Positions 54,567-63,898 of a stretch of DNA of 64,000 bases are shown in pieces (positions within the stretch are counted from its first letter, which is position 1; every line of letters begins with the position of its first letter). The DNA is from an uncultured Ruminococcus sp. (GTDB lineage Bacteria > Bacillota > Clostridia > Oscillospirales > Ruminococcaceae), in the NCBI GenBank assembly GCA_902786965.1, contig CADAEJ010000010.1, positions 1-64,000 of the forward strand, in the 5' to 3' direction. Made by a program: the position numbers and the translations under genes. Under the pieces are notes generated by a model. It did no database searches. It saw nothing but the letters and a program-made list of their open reading frames with translations, and was not told where the DNA came from.

Positions 54567-55694
54567 ATGGAAGTAAATATGGGTAATGTACTGGGTCTTG
54601 TTTTCGCTAATATGCACGACATGACTCTTGGAGATCTTACAAAGAACAGAACAATGGGTTCTGTCCTCTTCGGCGGAAGATACAGACTTATCGACTTTCC
54701 TGTGTCGAATATGGTAAACAGCGGCATCAGCGAGGTCGGCGTTATAACTAAATCAAACTATCAGTCCCTGCTTGACCACCTCGGCTCTGCAAGAGAGTGG
54801 GACCTTGCAAGAAAAAAAGGCGGACTTTATATCCTGCCGCCATTCGGAAATGTTGAAAGTACACTTTACAGAGGTCGTATCGAGGCACTTTACGGTGCTA
54901 TGAGCTTTATCAAGAACTCAAGAGCGAAGTACGTCGTTCTCTCCGACTGCGACGTTGTTACCAATATCGACTATAAGCCGATAGTTCAGCAGCATATCGA
55001 CTCGGGCGCGGATATCACCGCCGTTGTCCACACAGGCGTTTATACCTCCGATGAGGTAAAGACTTCGACCGTGTTCAACGTACGCGAGGACAAGACCGTT
55101 TCATCGGTGCTTATCATGCCCGATATCAGCGGCACCTGCACGATCAGCCTCAATATGTTCGTTATGTCAATGGACTTTATGCTTGATATGATAAACGATG
55201 CAATGGCAAGAGGCAACGTAAGCTTTGAAAAGAACATTCTTCAGGCAAAATGCAGCGAGCTGAATATAATGACATATGAGTACGATAACTACTTCAGCAA
55301 GCTCAACAGCGTTCAGAGCTACTTCAAGGCTAACCAGATGCTCATCGACCCCGAGAATGCAAAGAAGGTATTCGTTGATAAGAGATCTATCTATACAAAA
55401 GTCTCTGATAACGCACCTGCAAAGTATGACCTCAACTGCAAGGTCAAGTCATCACTTATCGCAGACGGCTGTATCATCGAGGGCGAGGTTGAGAATTCGG
55501 TTCTGTTCAGAGGCGTTAAGGTCGGCAAGGGCGCAAAGATAAAGAACTGCATACTTATGCAGGGAACCACCGTCGGCGCTAATGCAGAGCTCAACTATCT
55601 CATCACCGACAAGAACGTTACCATCAGCGAGAACCACGCGCTTTCAAGCTCACCGAGCTATCCTATGTACGTAGGCAAGGGCGCAAGCGTATAA
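54567..55694 (+). CDS. glgD: GlgD, regulatory glucose-1-phosphate adenylyltransferase homologue
   Basis: A 375-residue GlgC paralogue that lacks the N-terminal GGxGSRL nucleotide motif (here FANMHDMTLGDLTKNR) but keeps GGRYRLIDFPVSNMVNSGI and the C-terminal beta helix. In Firmicutes GlgC and GlgD form a mixed complex in which GlgD modulates activity. Gene order and spacing (17 bases) support partnership with GlgC. GAAAGGAC precedes ATG 54567. Confidence 0.96.
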   Translation: MEVNMGNVLGLVFANMHDMTLGDLTKNRTMGSVLFGGRYRLIDFPVSNMVNSGISEVGVITKSNYQSLLDHLGSAREWDLARKKGGLYILPPFGNVESTLYRGRIEALYGAMSFIKNSRAKYVVLSDCDVVTNIDYKPIVQQHIDSGADITAVVHTGVYTSDEVKTSTVFNVREDKTVSSVLIMPDISGTCTISLNMFVMSMDFMLDMINDAMARGNVSFEKNILQAKCSELNIMTYEYDNYFSKLNSVQSYFKANQMLIDPENAKKVFVDKRSIYTKVSDNAPAKYDLNCKVKSSLIADGCIIEGEVENSVLFRGVKVGKGAKIKNCILMQGTTVGANAELNYLITDKNVTISENHALSSSPSYPMYVGKGASV

Positions 55695-55711
55695 CAAAAA
55701 AAGCATAAAAG

Positions 55712-55739
55712 GGCAGGGCAGCGCAAAACTGCCTTGCCT
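55712..55739 (+). other. Hairpin between glgD and glgA
   Basis: GGCAGGGCAG (55712-55721) pairs with CTGCCTTGCC (55730-55739) through 10 pairs with one G-T. No T-run follows, so an mRNA processing or stability element is more likely than a terminator. Confidence 0.5.
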
Positions 55740-55769
55740 GTAAATACAGCAAATAAAGGGGGCTTGATC

Positions 55770-57182
55770 ATGAATATACTGTATACAGCAAGTGAGGCTA
55801 TACCTTACGCGGCTTCGGGCGGACTTGCAGATGTTGCGGGTTCATTGCCTGCGGCGATAAACGCGCTTGGTCACGACTGCCGCGTTGTAATGCCGTATTA
55901 CAGCCAGATAAGGCAGGAACTTAAAGACCAGCTTTCATATGTTACCAACTTTACCGTTCCTGTTGCGTGGAGAAACCAGTATTGCGGCGTGTTCACGGGC
56001 GTTGTCAACGGCGTGACCTATTATCTTCTCGATAACGAGTATTATTTCCAGAGAAACGGACTCTACGGCTTCTACGACGATGCGGAGAGATTTATCTTCT
56101 TCTCAAGAGCTATACTTGAGCTTTTGCATTATATTGATTTTCACCCCGACATCATCAATGCAAACGATTGGCAGACGGCACTCGTGCCCGTGTACTTTGA
56201 CATCTTCTACCGCTATCAGCAAGGGTATGAGGACATAAAGACGGTGTTCACCATTCACAACATTCAGTATCAGGGACAGTACGGACTTGAGCTGATAAAT
56301 GACATCATGGGCATTCCTCTTTACCATACCGACCTGCTTTCGTATGACGGCGATGTAAACTTTATGAAGTCCGCGATCGAGACCGCCGACAGAGTGACCA
56401 CCGTTTCACCAAGCTATGCGTGGGAGATACTCGATCCTTGGTATTCGCACGGAATGGACAGAGAGCTTGTGCATAAGCAGTATAAGCTCAGCGGTATACT
56501 CAACGGGATAGATAAGACTATCTACGATCCCGCGACCGATAAAGCACTGCCGAAAAACTACGGACTTAACAACAAAGCGGGCAAGCAGACCTGCAAGAAA
56601 AAGCTGCTTGACGAGCTTGGCATGGCAGGCGGCAAGGAGCCTGTTATCGGCATCGTGACGAGATTTGTTTCTCACAAGGGTCTTGACCTTATCAAGTACG
56701 TCTTTGAGGATATCCTGAGGGCAGGCTATAAGTTCGCTGTCTTAGGCTCGGGCGAAAAGATCTACGAGGACTTCTTCAGCGAGATGCACTACCGCTATCC
56801 CGATAAGGTCGGCTTGACGCTTGGCTTTGTACCCGAGCTTTCAAGAAGGATTTACGCAGGTTCTGATATGTTCCTTATGCCTTCGCAGAGCGAGCCTTGC
56901 GGACTTGCACAGATGATAGCCCTTCGCTACGGAACTATCCCCATCGTGCGCGAAACGGGCGGCCTGCGCGATACCATTCACGATGCGGGCGACAAGGGCG
57001 GCAACGGTTTTACCTTCAAGACCTACAACGCACACGATATGCTTGATGCCTGCATGAGAGCAAGAGCATACTACGATAACCGCATGAAGTGGGGCAATCT
57101 TGTAAACACCGCGCTCAAGCAGGACTTTGGCTGGGAAAGATCAGCCAAGCAGTATATCGCGCTTTACGAAGATATTCACTGA
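55770..57182 (+). CDS. glgA: Glycogen synthase (GT5)
   Basis: A 470-residue enzyme transferring glucose from ADP-glucose. It has NANDWQTALVPVY and the C-terminal PSQSEPCGLAQMIALRYG motif with the catalytic glutamate. The N-terminal KxGGL motif, whose lysine binds ADP-glucose in the E. coli enzyme, here reads PYAASGGLADVAG: the lysine position is alanine. From memory such variants exist in some Firmicutes, so activity may be kept. GGGGG before ATG 55770. Last gene of the operon, before a terminator. Confidence 0.95.
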   Translation: MNILYTASEAIPYAASGGLADVAGSLPAAINALGHDCRVVMPYYSQIRQELKDQLSYVTNFTVPVAWRNQYCGVFTGVVNGVTYYLLDNEYYFQRNGLYGFYDDAERFIFFSRAILELLHYIDFHPDIINANDWQTALVPVYFDIFYRYQQGYEDIKTVFTIHNIQYQGQYGLELINDIMGIPLYHTDLLSYDGDVNFMKSAIETADRVTTVSPSYAWEILDPWYSHGMDRELVHKQYKLSGILNGIDKTIYDPATDKALPKNYGLNNKAGKQTCKKKLLDELGMAGGKEPVIGIVTRFVSHKGLDLIKYVFEDILRAGYKFAVLGSGEKIYEDFFSEMHYRYPDKVGLTLGFVPELSRRIYAGSDMFLMPSQSEPCGLAQMIALRYGTIPIVRETGGLRDTIHDAGDKGGNGFTFKTYNAHDMLDACMRARAYYDNRMKWGNLVNTALKQDFGWERSAKQYIALYEDIH

Positions 57183-57220
57183 CCAATGAATATACATTTA
57201 ATATGCCTGTTAAATGGGAA

Positions 57221-57250
57221 AAAGAGCTGCTTTCAAGCGGCTCTTTTTTT
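57221..57250 (+). terminator. Terminator after glgA
   Basis: AAAGAGCTGC pairs with GCGGCTCTTT (one T-G) around TTTCAA, then a T-run. Confidence 0.88.
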
Positions 57251-57261
57251 GCGCACAAAAC

Positions 57262-57294
57262 AAAAAAGTCACGGGTTTTTGTTCCCGTGACTTT
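57262..57294 (-). terminator. Terminator of the LCP gene
   Basis: AAAGTCACGGG (57265-57275) pairs perfectly with CCCGTGACTTT (57284-57294); on the minus strand it is followed by T. It lies 8 bases past the LCP stop codon. Confidence 0.88.
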
Positions 57295-57301
57295 GCGGTA
57301 T

Positions 57302-58969
57302 TTAGTAGAATTGCTGTTGCTGCTGCTGATCCTGCGGCTGTGCCTGCGCGTTAGGGTCTGCATTGGTCTGCTGCTGACCGCCGCCTGTGGTGTAGGTGTA
57401 CTGATTGATAGTACCTGCCTCCATCTTCTTTATCGCTTCCTCAACGGTTGTCGAGTCACCGTAGATCATATCAAGAAGCAGTGTGCAGCACTTGTCGTAA
57501 TCAGGAACAAGCACCGCCATCTGATTGATGACCTCCTCCGTAAAGTACGGATAATGCGGCATCTGTACCTGGCAAACTTTGTATCCTGCGATCTCACTTG
57601 CGTTGAGTATCAGCGATGCGATCTCGCCGTCTGTAATGTCTGTAGTTACCTGCGGAGCGACCTTGTTGATAAGGCTGTCCAGCTCTATAAGACCGAGGTT
57701 TCTGACCTTTGCAATAACAGCGGTGAGCATCTCACGCTGCCTTTCTGTTCTGCCGTAGTCATCGCCGCAGCCCTCTCTGATACGCGCATAAGCAAGCGCC
57801 TGGTTTCCGTTGAGGTGCTGCTTGCCCTGCTGTTTTACATAATCCTTCGTCGGAGGATTTTTGAGGTAATAGTTGTGCTCGCGTACAGCCTCGTTGATAA
57901 CTGCGAATTCATCAGCATTTACGTCCATATCAACGCCGCCGATAGCCTCGACAACATCCATGAACGAGTAGAAGTTTACAAGGATGTATCTGTCTATCTT
58001 AACGTTGTAGAACTGCGCGATGGTATCTTTGAGCAGCGGTATTCCGTTGTGCCAGTAAGCAGTGTTGAGTCTGCCCATGCCGTAGCCGTTGATGTTGATA
58101 TACTGGTCACGCAGGAAAGAGGCAAGAACTATCTTCTTTTTCTCTTTATTGATAGAAACAAGCAGCTGAACGTCTGTATTTCCGCGCTCACCCGAAGCGG
58201 TGTCACGCAGGTCCTCGCCGACGATAAGTATGTTCATAACATTGTCGTTGGTGATAGGCTGCTGCCTCTTGGAGAGCATCTCCTTGAGCTTTTTCTCCTG
58301 ATCCTCTTTACTGATCGTATCAGGCTTTGAGACCAGCTGGCTGCTGTCAGTAGGTGCAGCACCCGAGTTTACCTTGGTGTCGGGGTTTCTGTTGAGTTTG
58401 CCCGTGTAGCTGAAAAACAGTGCGATAACAACTCCCGCGATAAGTGCCAGCGTGAGCACTATCGAAACCACCGTTATAAGGATAGTCTTTTTCTTCTTTG
58501 ACCAGCCCTTTTTCTTTACCTGCGGCTTTTCACCGTTCTGCGCCCTGCGCTGTCCTTCCGGTCTTGGTCTTTGCCCATCGGGACGAGGTCTGCGCTGTCC
58601 GTCAGGACTCGGCCTTTGCCCATCAGGACGTGGTCTTTGTCCGTCGGGACGCGGTCTGTGCTGACCGTCGGGTCTTGATCTTTGTCCATCGGGGCGAGGT
58701 CTGCGCTGCCCGTTTGGACGAGGTCTGCGCTGCCCATCAGGACGCGGTCTGCGCTGTCCGTCGGGACGAGGTCTGCGCTGCGGCTGATCCTCTTCAAAGT
58801 CGATTATAGGCTTTATATCCTCTGCTTTTGCAGCATTTTCGGCAGGATTCTTATTCTCTCCGGCGATATCTGTTACTTCACCGGCGGATCTTTCAACATC
58901 CTCTGCCGGCAGCTCGTTTTCTGCATCGCCAGGATTATTATTTATATTGTTAAGCTCTTCGTTGTCCAT
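57302..58969 (-). CDS. LCP (LytR-CpsA-Psr) family ligase with cytoplasmic repeat
   Basis: A 555-residue membrane protein. The first 165 residues are cytoplasmic and disordered: an acidic start, then about ten copies of a RRPRPDGQ-type unit. One transmembrane helix follows (TILITVVSIVLTLALIAGVV). The extracellular LCP domain carries ILIVGEDLRD, ERGNTDVQLLVSIN, SFLRDQYININGYG and YARIREGCGDDYGRTERQREM, with arginines and aspartates that hold the lipid pyrophosphate. The C terminus is glutamine-rich. LCP enzymes attach wall polymers to peptidoglycan. ATG 58969; the ribosome site is weak. Confidence 0.93.
   Translation of the reverse strand: MDNEELNNINNNPGDAENELPAEDVERSAGEVTDIAGENKNPAENAAKAEDIKPIIDFEEDQPQRRPRPDGQRRPRPDGQRRPRPNGQRRPRPDGQRSRPDGQHRPRPDGQRPRPDGQRPSPDGQRRPRPDGQRPRPEGQRRAQNGEKPQVKKKGWSKKKKTILITVVSIVLTLALIAGVVIALFFSYTGKLNRNPDTKVNSGAAPTDSSQLVSKPDTISKEDQEKKLKEMLSKRQQPITNDNVMNILIVGEDLRDTASGERGNTDVQLLVSINKEKKKIVLASFLRDQYININGYGMGRLNTAYWHNGIPLLKDTIAQFYNVKIDRYILVNFYSFMDVVEAIGGVDMDVNADEFAVINEAVREHNYYLKNPPTKDYVKQQGKQHLNGNQALAYARIREGCGDDYGRTERQREMLTAVIAKVRNLGLIELDSLINKVAPQVTTDITDGEIASLILNASEIAGYKVCQVQMPHYPYFTEEVINQMAVLVPDYDKCCTLLLDMIYGDSTTVEEAIKKMEAGTINQYTYTTGGGQQQTNADPNAQAQPQDQQQQQQFY
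58547..58790 (-). repeat. Tandem repeat coding Arg-Pro-Asp-Gly-Gln units
   Basis: About ten imperfect units of 21 to 24 bases in the LCP gene. Units alternate between RRPRPDGQ and RPRPDGQ and a few vary (PNGQ, PSPDGQ, PRPEGQ). High similarity at DNA level suggests recent copy number change. Confidence 0.9.
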
Positions 58970-59233
58970 ATACAATACTCACATATGTTCCTTGCGAGGA
59001 ACCTTTCTCCTTTCGTTATACTTCTTTTATGCATAACACACAAAGATATTATACACTATAAATGGTTTTATTTCAACAGATAATTTGTTACAAATCTTAA
59101 AAGCAAAGCGGCTCGGTATTTGTCTAATTGGCTGGGTATGTATGCTAAAAGCTGCCATTTTGTGCTTACTGCACGCATCTGCGATACTTTGCGCACAAGA
59201 AGAAAAAAGTATATTAAATTTTTGAAAAAGCAC
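58970..59233. other. Intergenic region between LCP and DUF1846 genes
   Basis: No gene seen. A perfect 6-bp inverted repeat, GTTCCT-TGCG-AGGAAC (58987-59002), lies in the LCP 5' leader between an AAAGGAG-like site and the start codon and could form a small hairpin there. The rest is AT-rich leader and the region before the DUF1846 promoter. Confidence 0.55.
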
Positions 59234-59262
59234 TTGCAATTTTAAGCCGATTGTTGTAAAAT
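59234..59262 (+). promoter_or_regulatory. Promoter of the DUF1846 gene
   Basis: TTGCAA (59234-59239), a 17-base spacer and TAAAAT (59257-59262), 36 bases before the start codon. Confidence 0.75.
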
Positions 59263-59297
59263 AAAAAGCGAAATTTTGTATTGGAAGGAAATCTGAA

Positions 59298-60767
59298 ATG
59301 AATAGCAGCAAGATCGGTTTTGACAATGAAAAATACCTGAAAATGCAGTCAGAGCATATCCGCAGCAGGATCGACAGCTTCGGCGGAAAGCTTTATCTTG
59401 AATTCGGCGGCAAGCTTTATGACGACTACCATGCTTCCCGTGTACTGCCCGGCTTCAAGCCCGACAGCAAGCTTCAGATGCTCATGCAGCTCAAGGACGA
59501 GGCAGAGATAGTTATCGTCATCAATGCGGGCGATATCGAGAAGAATAAGGTCAGGGGAGACCTCGGCATCACTTACGATGTTGATGTTTTAAGGCTTTAC
59601 AAGGTGTTTACCGACATCGGACTGTATGTAAGCTCGGTAGTTCTGACACAGTACGAGGGTCAGCGCCAGGCAGATGCTTTCCAGAAGCGTCTTGAAAGCT
59701 TTGGCGTAAAGGTCTACCACCACTATAAGATCAACGGCTATCCTTCCAATCTTCAGCTTATAATGAGCGATGAGGGCTATGGTAAAAACGATTACATCAA
59801 AACCGAGCGCAAGCTGGTCGTTATAACCGCACCCGGACCGGGCAGCGGTAAAATGGCAACCTGCCTCTCGCAGCTGTATCACGAGTATAAAAGGGGCATT
59901 GCCGCAGGCTATGCCAAGTTTGAAACATTCCCGATCTGGAACCTGCCGCTTCGTCACCCCGTCAATATCGCGTACGAGGCTGCAACATCAGACCTTAACG
60001 ATGTTAATATGATCGACCCGTTCCACCTTGAAGCGTACGGCAAAACGACGGTAAACTACAACCGTGATGTCGAGATATTCCCCGTACTCAACGCAATGTT
60101 TGAGAAGATAATGGGCGAGTCGCCGTACAAGTCGCCTACGGATATGGGCGTAAATATGGCAGGCAACTGCATCATTGATGACGATATCGTATGCCGCGCT
60201 GCCAAGGACGAGATAGTCCGCAGATACTATGTTGCGATGTGCGGCAAAAAGAAGGGCTTTGTCTCGGATGAGGAGATACTCAAGCTTGAGCTTCTGATGA
60301 AACAGGCAGGCGTTGCTGCAACAGACAGAAGCGTTGTCACCGCTGCACTTGCGCGTGAGGAGCAGACAGGCGGACCTGCCGCTGCAATGGAGCTGCCCGA
60401 TGGCAGAATGATAACAGGAAAGACCTCAAACCTTATGGGAGCAGCTTCTGCGGTACTGCTCAATGCGCTCAAAGCACTTGGCGGTATAGATGACGATGTG
60501 CTGCTTATGTCGCCGCAGGTCATCGAGCCTATACAGAACCTCAAAATACAGCACCTGGGTAACCGCAATCCGCGTATACATACCGATGAGGCTCTTATCG
60601 CGCTGTCGATATGTGCGGCAACCGACGATAATGCGCGTCTTGCTATGGAGCAGCTTGAAAAGCTCAACGGCAGCGAGGTACACTCGACCGTTATCCTTTC
60701 GCCCGTTGATGAGAGGACTTTCAAGCGTCTTGGCATCAACCTGACGTGCGAGCCAAAATTTAACTGA
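59298..60767 (+). CDS. DUF1846 family protein
   Basis: A 489-residue cytoplasmic protein of the DUF1846 family, recognised by IGFDNEKYLKMQSEHI at the start, GKLYLEFGGKLYDDYHASRVLPGF, the TAPGPGSGKMATCLSQLYHE P-loop-like motif (about 175-194) and FPIWNLPLRHPVN. Length is typical. Structures are known but the biochemical role is not settled. Single gene between its own promoter and a terminator. Confidence 0.95.
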   Translation: MNSSKIGFDNEKYLKMQSEHIRSRIDSFGGKLYLEFGGKLYDDYHASRVLPGFKPDSKLQMLMQLKDEAEIVIVINAGDIEKNKVRGDLGITYDVDVLRLYKVFTDIGLYVSSVVLTQYEGQRQADAFQKRLESFGVKVYHHYKINGYPSNLQLIMSDEGYGKNDYIKTERKLVVITAPGPGSGKMATCLSQLYHEYKRGIAAGYAKFETFPIWNLPLRHPVNIAYEAATSDLNDVNMIDPFHLEAYGKTTVNYNRDVEIFPVLNAMFEKIMGESPYKSPTDMGVNMAGNCIIDDDIVCRAAKDEIVRRYYVAMCGKKKGFVSDEEILKLELLMKQAGVAATDRSVVTAALAREEQTGGPAAAMELPDGRMITGKTSNLMGAASAVLLNALKALGGIDDDVLLMSPQVIEPIQNLKIQHLGNRNPRIHTDEALIALSICAATDDNARLAMEQLEKLNGSEVHSTVILSPVDERTFKRLGINLTCEPKFN

Positions 60768-60784
60768 TATAAGTAACATTATAC

Positions 60785-60814
60785 AAAGACAGGGCATTTT
60801 CCCTGTCTTTTTTT
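60785..60814 (+). terminator. Terminator after DUF1846 gene
   Basis: AAAGACAGGG (60785-60794) pairs with CCCTGTCTTT (60801-60810), then T. Confidence 0.9.
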
Positions 60815-60824
60815 GTGAAAATAC

Positions 60825-60853
60825 TTGAAATCAAAGCGCAAAAGTGGTATAAT
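60825..60853 (+). promoter_or_regulatory. Promoter of recG
   Basis: TTGAAA (60825-60830), a 17-base spacer and perfect TATAAT (60848-60853), 33 bases before the GTG start. Confidence 0.85.
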
Positions 60854-60885
60854 AATTATGAATGAGAATATCGGGAGGTGACAGG

Positions 60886-62922
60886 GTGAACAGCGAGCTG
60901 GAAAAGCCGATGACCAGCCTTAAAGGCGTGGGGCAGAAAAGGGCAGAGGTATATGAAAAAGTCGGCGTAAAAACCGTCTACGACCTGCTTTGCTATTATC
61001 CCCGCGACTATCTCGACCTTACCGTGACCACCCCCGTTTCCGATACGCAGATCGGCGAGCAGGCGGTCATTAAGGTAACTATCGTGAAAAAACTCCCAGA
61101 AGCGCGCATACGCAAGGGATTGAGCGTGTTCAAGGCTGTCGCCACTGACGGCACCGCCGACATCACCATCATCATCTATAACAGCAGCTACGCCTTTGCG
61201 CAGCTGCAGCTCGATAACGAGTACATAATGATAGGCAAGATAACGGGCACATATATCCGCAGGGAAATAAACTCACCGCTGGTTTTCCCGGGCAATACCG
61301 CCGAAAAGCTGCAGCCCGTATACCGCCTCACCGAAGGGCTTACCCAGCATATGCTGCGACAGACGATACGCGGCGCGCTTGCACAGTGCAGGCAGTTCAT
61401 CTTTGAACCGCTGCCGCAGCGCATCAGGCGCGAAAACGAGCTTTGTGCCGAGGAATATGCGATAAACAATATCCATTTCCCAAAGGACTTTCACGGCTTT
61501 GAGCTTGCAAAAAAACGCCTTGTGTTTGACGAGCTGCTCGTGCTTCAGCTTGCGATGTCCGTGATGCGTCACCGCAGCAGAGAGCAGACGGGATACCGCC
61601 TCAAACCCGCGGATATGCAGCCTTTTTACGACAGCCTGCCGTTTGAGCTCACAAGCTGTCAGAAAAAAGCCGCGCTCGAATGTATCGACGATATGCAAAA
61701 GCAGTTCCCGATGAACAGGCTCGTGCAGGGCGACGTAGGCTCGGGAAAGACCGCAGTTGCCGCAGCCGCAGCGTACTTTGTATATAAAAACGGCTGCCAG
61801 TGCGCACTTATGGCACCCACAGAGGTGCTCGCCGCACAGCATTATGAAACGCTCAAAGGCTTTCTCGAACCGCTCGGCGTGAAGATAGCCCTGCTGACAG
61901 GCGCGCTTACCGCAAAGCAAAAGCAGCAGGTCAGGCAGCAGATAGAAAGCGGCGGATTTGACGTTGTTGTGGGTACACACGCACTTGTCCAGCAGTCTAC
62001 CGCCTTTAAAGACCTCGCACTCGTTATGACCGATGAACAGCATAGGTTCGGTGTCAAGCAGCGTGCAGCGCTTGCGCAAAAGGGCAGCTGCCCACATAAG
62101 CTCGTTATGAGCGCAACGCCGATACCGAGGACTCTCGCGATGATGATATACGGCGATCTCGATATCTCCGTGCTTGACGAACTGCCAAAGGGCAGACAGC
62201 CGATAAATACCTACGCAGTCACAGGCAAGCTGCGTGAAAGAGCGTTCAATTACGTGATCAAGCACCTCGAGCAAGGCAGGCAGGGCTATGTCGTCTGCCC
62301 GATGATAGAGGAGTCCGATGCAGAGCTGAAAGATGTCAAGTCATATACCGAAACGCTGAAAAAAGGCGCTTTGCGCAGCTACCGCATAGGGCTTTTGCAC
62401 GGCAAGCTCGCAAGCGATAAAAAGGAACAGATAATGGCTGATTTCAAAGCACATAAAATAGACCTGCTCGTTTCAACGACCGTTGTCGAGGTCGGCGTCG
62501 ATGTGCCCAATGCAACTATAATGGTCATCGAAAATGCCGATAGGTTCGGACTTTCACAGCTTCATCAGCTGCGAGGCCGCGTCGGCAGAGGACAGTATAA
62601 GTCCGACTGCGTGCTGATAACCGATAACGTCAACGAAACGACCAAAAAACGCCTTAAAATACTTTCCTCGACAAATGACGGCTTTGCTATTTCCGAGGAG
62701 GACCTCAAGCTTCGCGGTCCGGGTGACTTTTTCGGCGACAGGCAGCACGGCCTGCCGAAACTGAAGATCGCCGATATGTCGCAGGATATGGGCGTTTTAA
62801 GGCTCGCACAGAAAACTGCAAAACAACTTACCGATGATGATCCGCTGTTGGAAAAACCAGAAAACAAAGGGCTCAGAGAGCTTGTGGAAAAGCTTTTCGC
62901 AGACGGGCTTACAGATAATTAA
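60886..62922 (+). CDS. recG: ATP-dependent DNA helicase RecG
   Basis: A 678-residue branch-migration helicase that remodels stalled forks. The N-terminal wedge domain starts MTSLKGVGQKRAEVYEKVGV. Helicase motifs: Walker A GDVGSGKT (about 284), APTEVLAAQHY, DEQHRFGV (Walker B, DEQH box), SATPIPRT, TTVVEVGVDVPNA and QLRGRVGR. The GTG start with GGGAGGTG ahead is preferred to an ATG at 60862. Reads through to the LUD gene (17 bases). Confidence 0.97.
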   Translation: MNSELEKPMTSLKGVGQKRAEVYEKVGVKTVYDLLCYYPRDYLDLTVTTPVSDTQIGEQAVIKVTIVKKLPEARIRKGLSVFKAVATDGTADITIIIYNSSYAFAQLQLDNEYIMIGKITGTYIRREINSPLVFPGNTAEKLQPVYRLTEGLTQHMLRQTIRGALAQCRQFIFEPLPQRIRRENELCAEEYAINNIHFPKDFHGFELAKKRLVFDELLVLQLAMSVMRHRSREQTGYRLKPADMQPFYDSLPFELTSCQKKAALECIDDMQKQFPMNRLVQGDVGSGKTAVAAAAAYFVYKNGCQCALMAPTEVLAAQHYETLKGFLEPLGVKIALLTGALTAKQKQQVRQQIESGGFDVVVGTHALVQQSTAFKDLALVMTDEQHRFGVKQRAALAQKGSCPHKLVMSATPIPRTLAMMIYGDLDISVLDELPKGRQPINTYAVTGKLRERAFNYVIKHLEQGRQGYVVCPMIEESDAELKDVKSYTETLKKGALRSYRIGLLHGKLASDKKEQIMADFKAHKIDLLVSTTVVEVGVDVPNATIMVIENADRFGLSQLHQLRGRVGRGQYKSDCVLITDNVNETTKKRLKILSSTNDGFAISEEDLKLRGPGDFFGDRQHGLPKLKIADMSQDMGVLRLAQKTAKQLTDDDPLLEKPENKGLRELVEKLFADGLTDN

Positions 62923-62939
62923 ACACGGAGGGACTATTT

Positions 62940-63602
62940 ATGCAAACTAACGAACAGATAATGGAAATGCTGCGAAAGACCGCAGATGCGCTTGAAAAGA
63001 ACAATATGCAGGCTTTCGTTGCGCAGGATTGCCGACAGGCTGTCAATCTCGTAAAGGACCTTATGGCAGAGGGTGAAACTATCTCCTGCGGCGGCTCGGT
63101 GAGCCTGGAGCAAAGCGGCGTTATGGAGCTTATGAAAAGCGGCAGCTATAACTTCCTTGACCGTTCAAAGTGCGAAACAAGGGAGGAAACGGAGGAAATA
63201 TACCGCAAGGCTTTCTGCGCCGATACCTACCTTACGTCTGCCAATGCAGTCACAATGAACGGCGAGCTTTATAATGTTGACGGCAACTCAAACCGCGTAG
63301 CTGCAATAGCTTACGGGCCAAAGTCGGTCATTTTCATAGTCGGCTGCAATAAGATAGTCAAAGACCTCGACGAAGCGGTTTTGCGCGTTAAACAGACCGC
63401 CGCACCGCACAATACCGTCAGACTTCAGCTCGATACACCATGCTCAAAAACAGGGGAGTGCTTTAAATGTGCAGGCGGAAAGGATACCGCATCGGGCTGC
63501 CGCAGTGAGAAAAGAATATGCTGCAGCTATCTCGTTTCGGGCTACCAAAGAAACAAAAACAGGTATAAGGTAATTCTGGTCGCGCAGCCTCTTGGTTATT
63601 GA
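62940..63602 (+). CDS. LUD-domain protein (DUF162)
   Basis: A 220-residue protein with the LUD fold: NMQAFVAQDCRQAV, ETISCGGSVSLEQSGVMELM, SANAVTMNGELYNVDGNSNRVAA, YGPKSVIFIVGCNKIVKDLDEAV. The C terminus has cysteines (CSKTGECFKCAGG and RICCSYLVSGYQR) that may bind metal. The LutC-related family takes part in lactate or organic acid metabolism but the stand-alone group is unassigned. ATG follows GGAGGGAC. Confidence 0.9.
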   Translation: MQTNEQIMEMLRKTADALEKNNMQAFVAQDCRQAVNLVKDLMAEGETISCGGSVSLEQSGVMELMKSGSYNFLDRSKCETREETEEIYRKAFCADTYLTSANAVTMNGELYNVDGNSNRVAAIAYGPKSVIFIVGCNKIVKDLDEAVLRVKQTAAPHNTVRLQLDTPCSKTGECFKCAGGKDTASGCRSEKRICCSYLVSGYQRNKNRYKVILVAQPLGY

Positions 63603-63788
63603 TATTTAACAAAATATCCGAAATCTTTTGCAGCATTGTGCGACTTGTACATAATTTGTTAGCATTATAGCAAAAGTTACTCTTCATTTTCGTTAATTAG
63701 TTAATTCAGCTATCTTATTTGTGTATTATGTATAAAATCGAGTGTTGTATTTCGTTGGAAAATTGCTGTGAAAAGTGTTGAAATCCCC

Positions 63789-63817
63789 TTGCTTAAAAGA
63801 CAAAAAGATGTTATAAT
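63789..63817 (+). promoter_or_regulatory. Promoter ahead of gspF
   Basis: TTGCTT (63789-63794), a 17-base spacer and TATAAT (63812-63817). A second TATAAT-like box lies at about 63846-63851. The start codon is at 63899. Confidence 0.7.
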
Positions 63818-63898
63818 GTATAAAATGCATAATGTGTGTATTGTGCTATAATGCAGATAAATACAAGTGCATTACATGGTGGAGGTGTATCTTAGAAA

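Noticed and set aside
57089..58330. 413-codon plus-strand frame over glgA end and the LCP gene
   Set aside because: Mostly antisense to the LCP gene, crosses two terminators and has no domain.
58547..58790. Repeats near 58.6 kb as CRISPR or integron sites
   Set aside because: They are in-frame coding repeats of the LCP protein without unique spacers.
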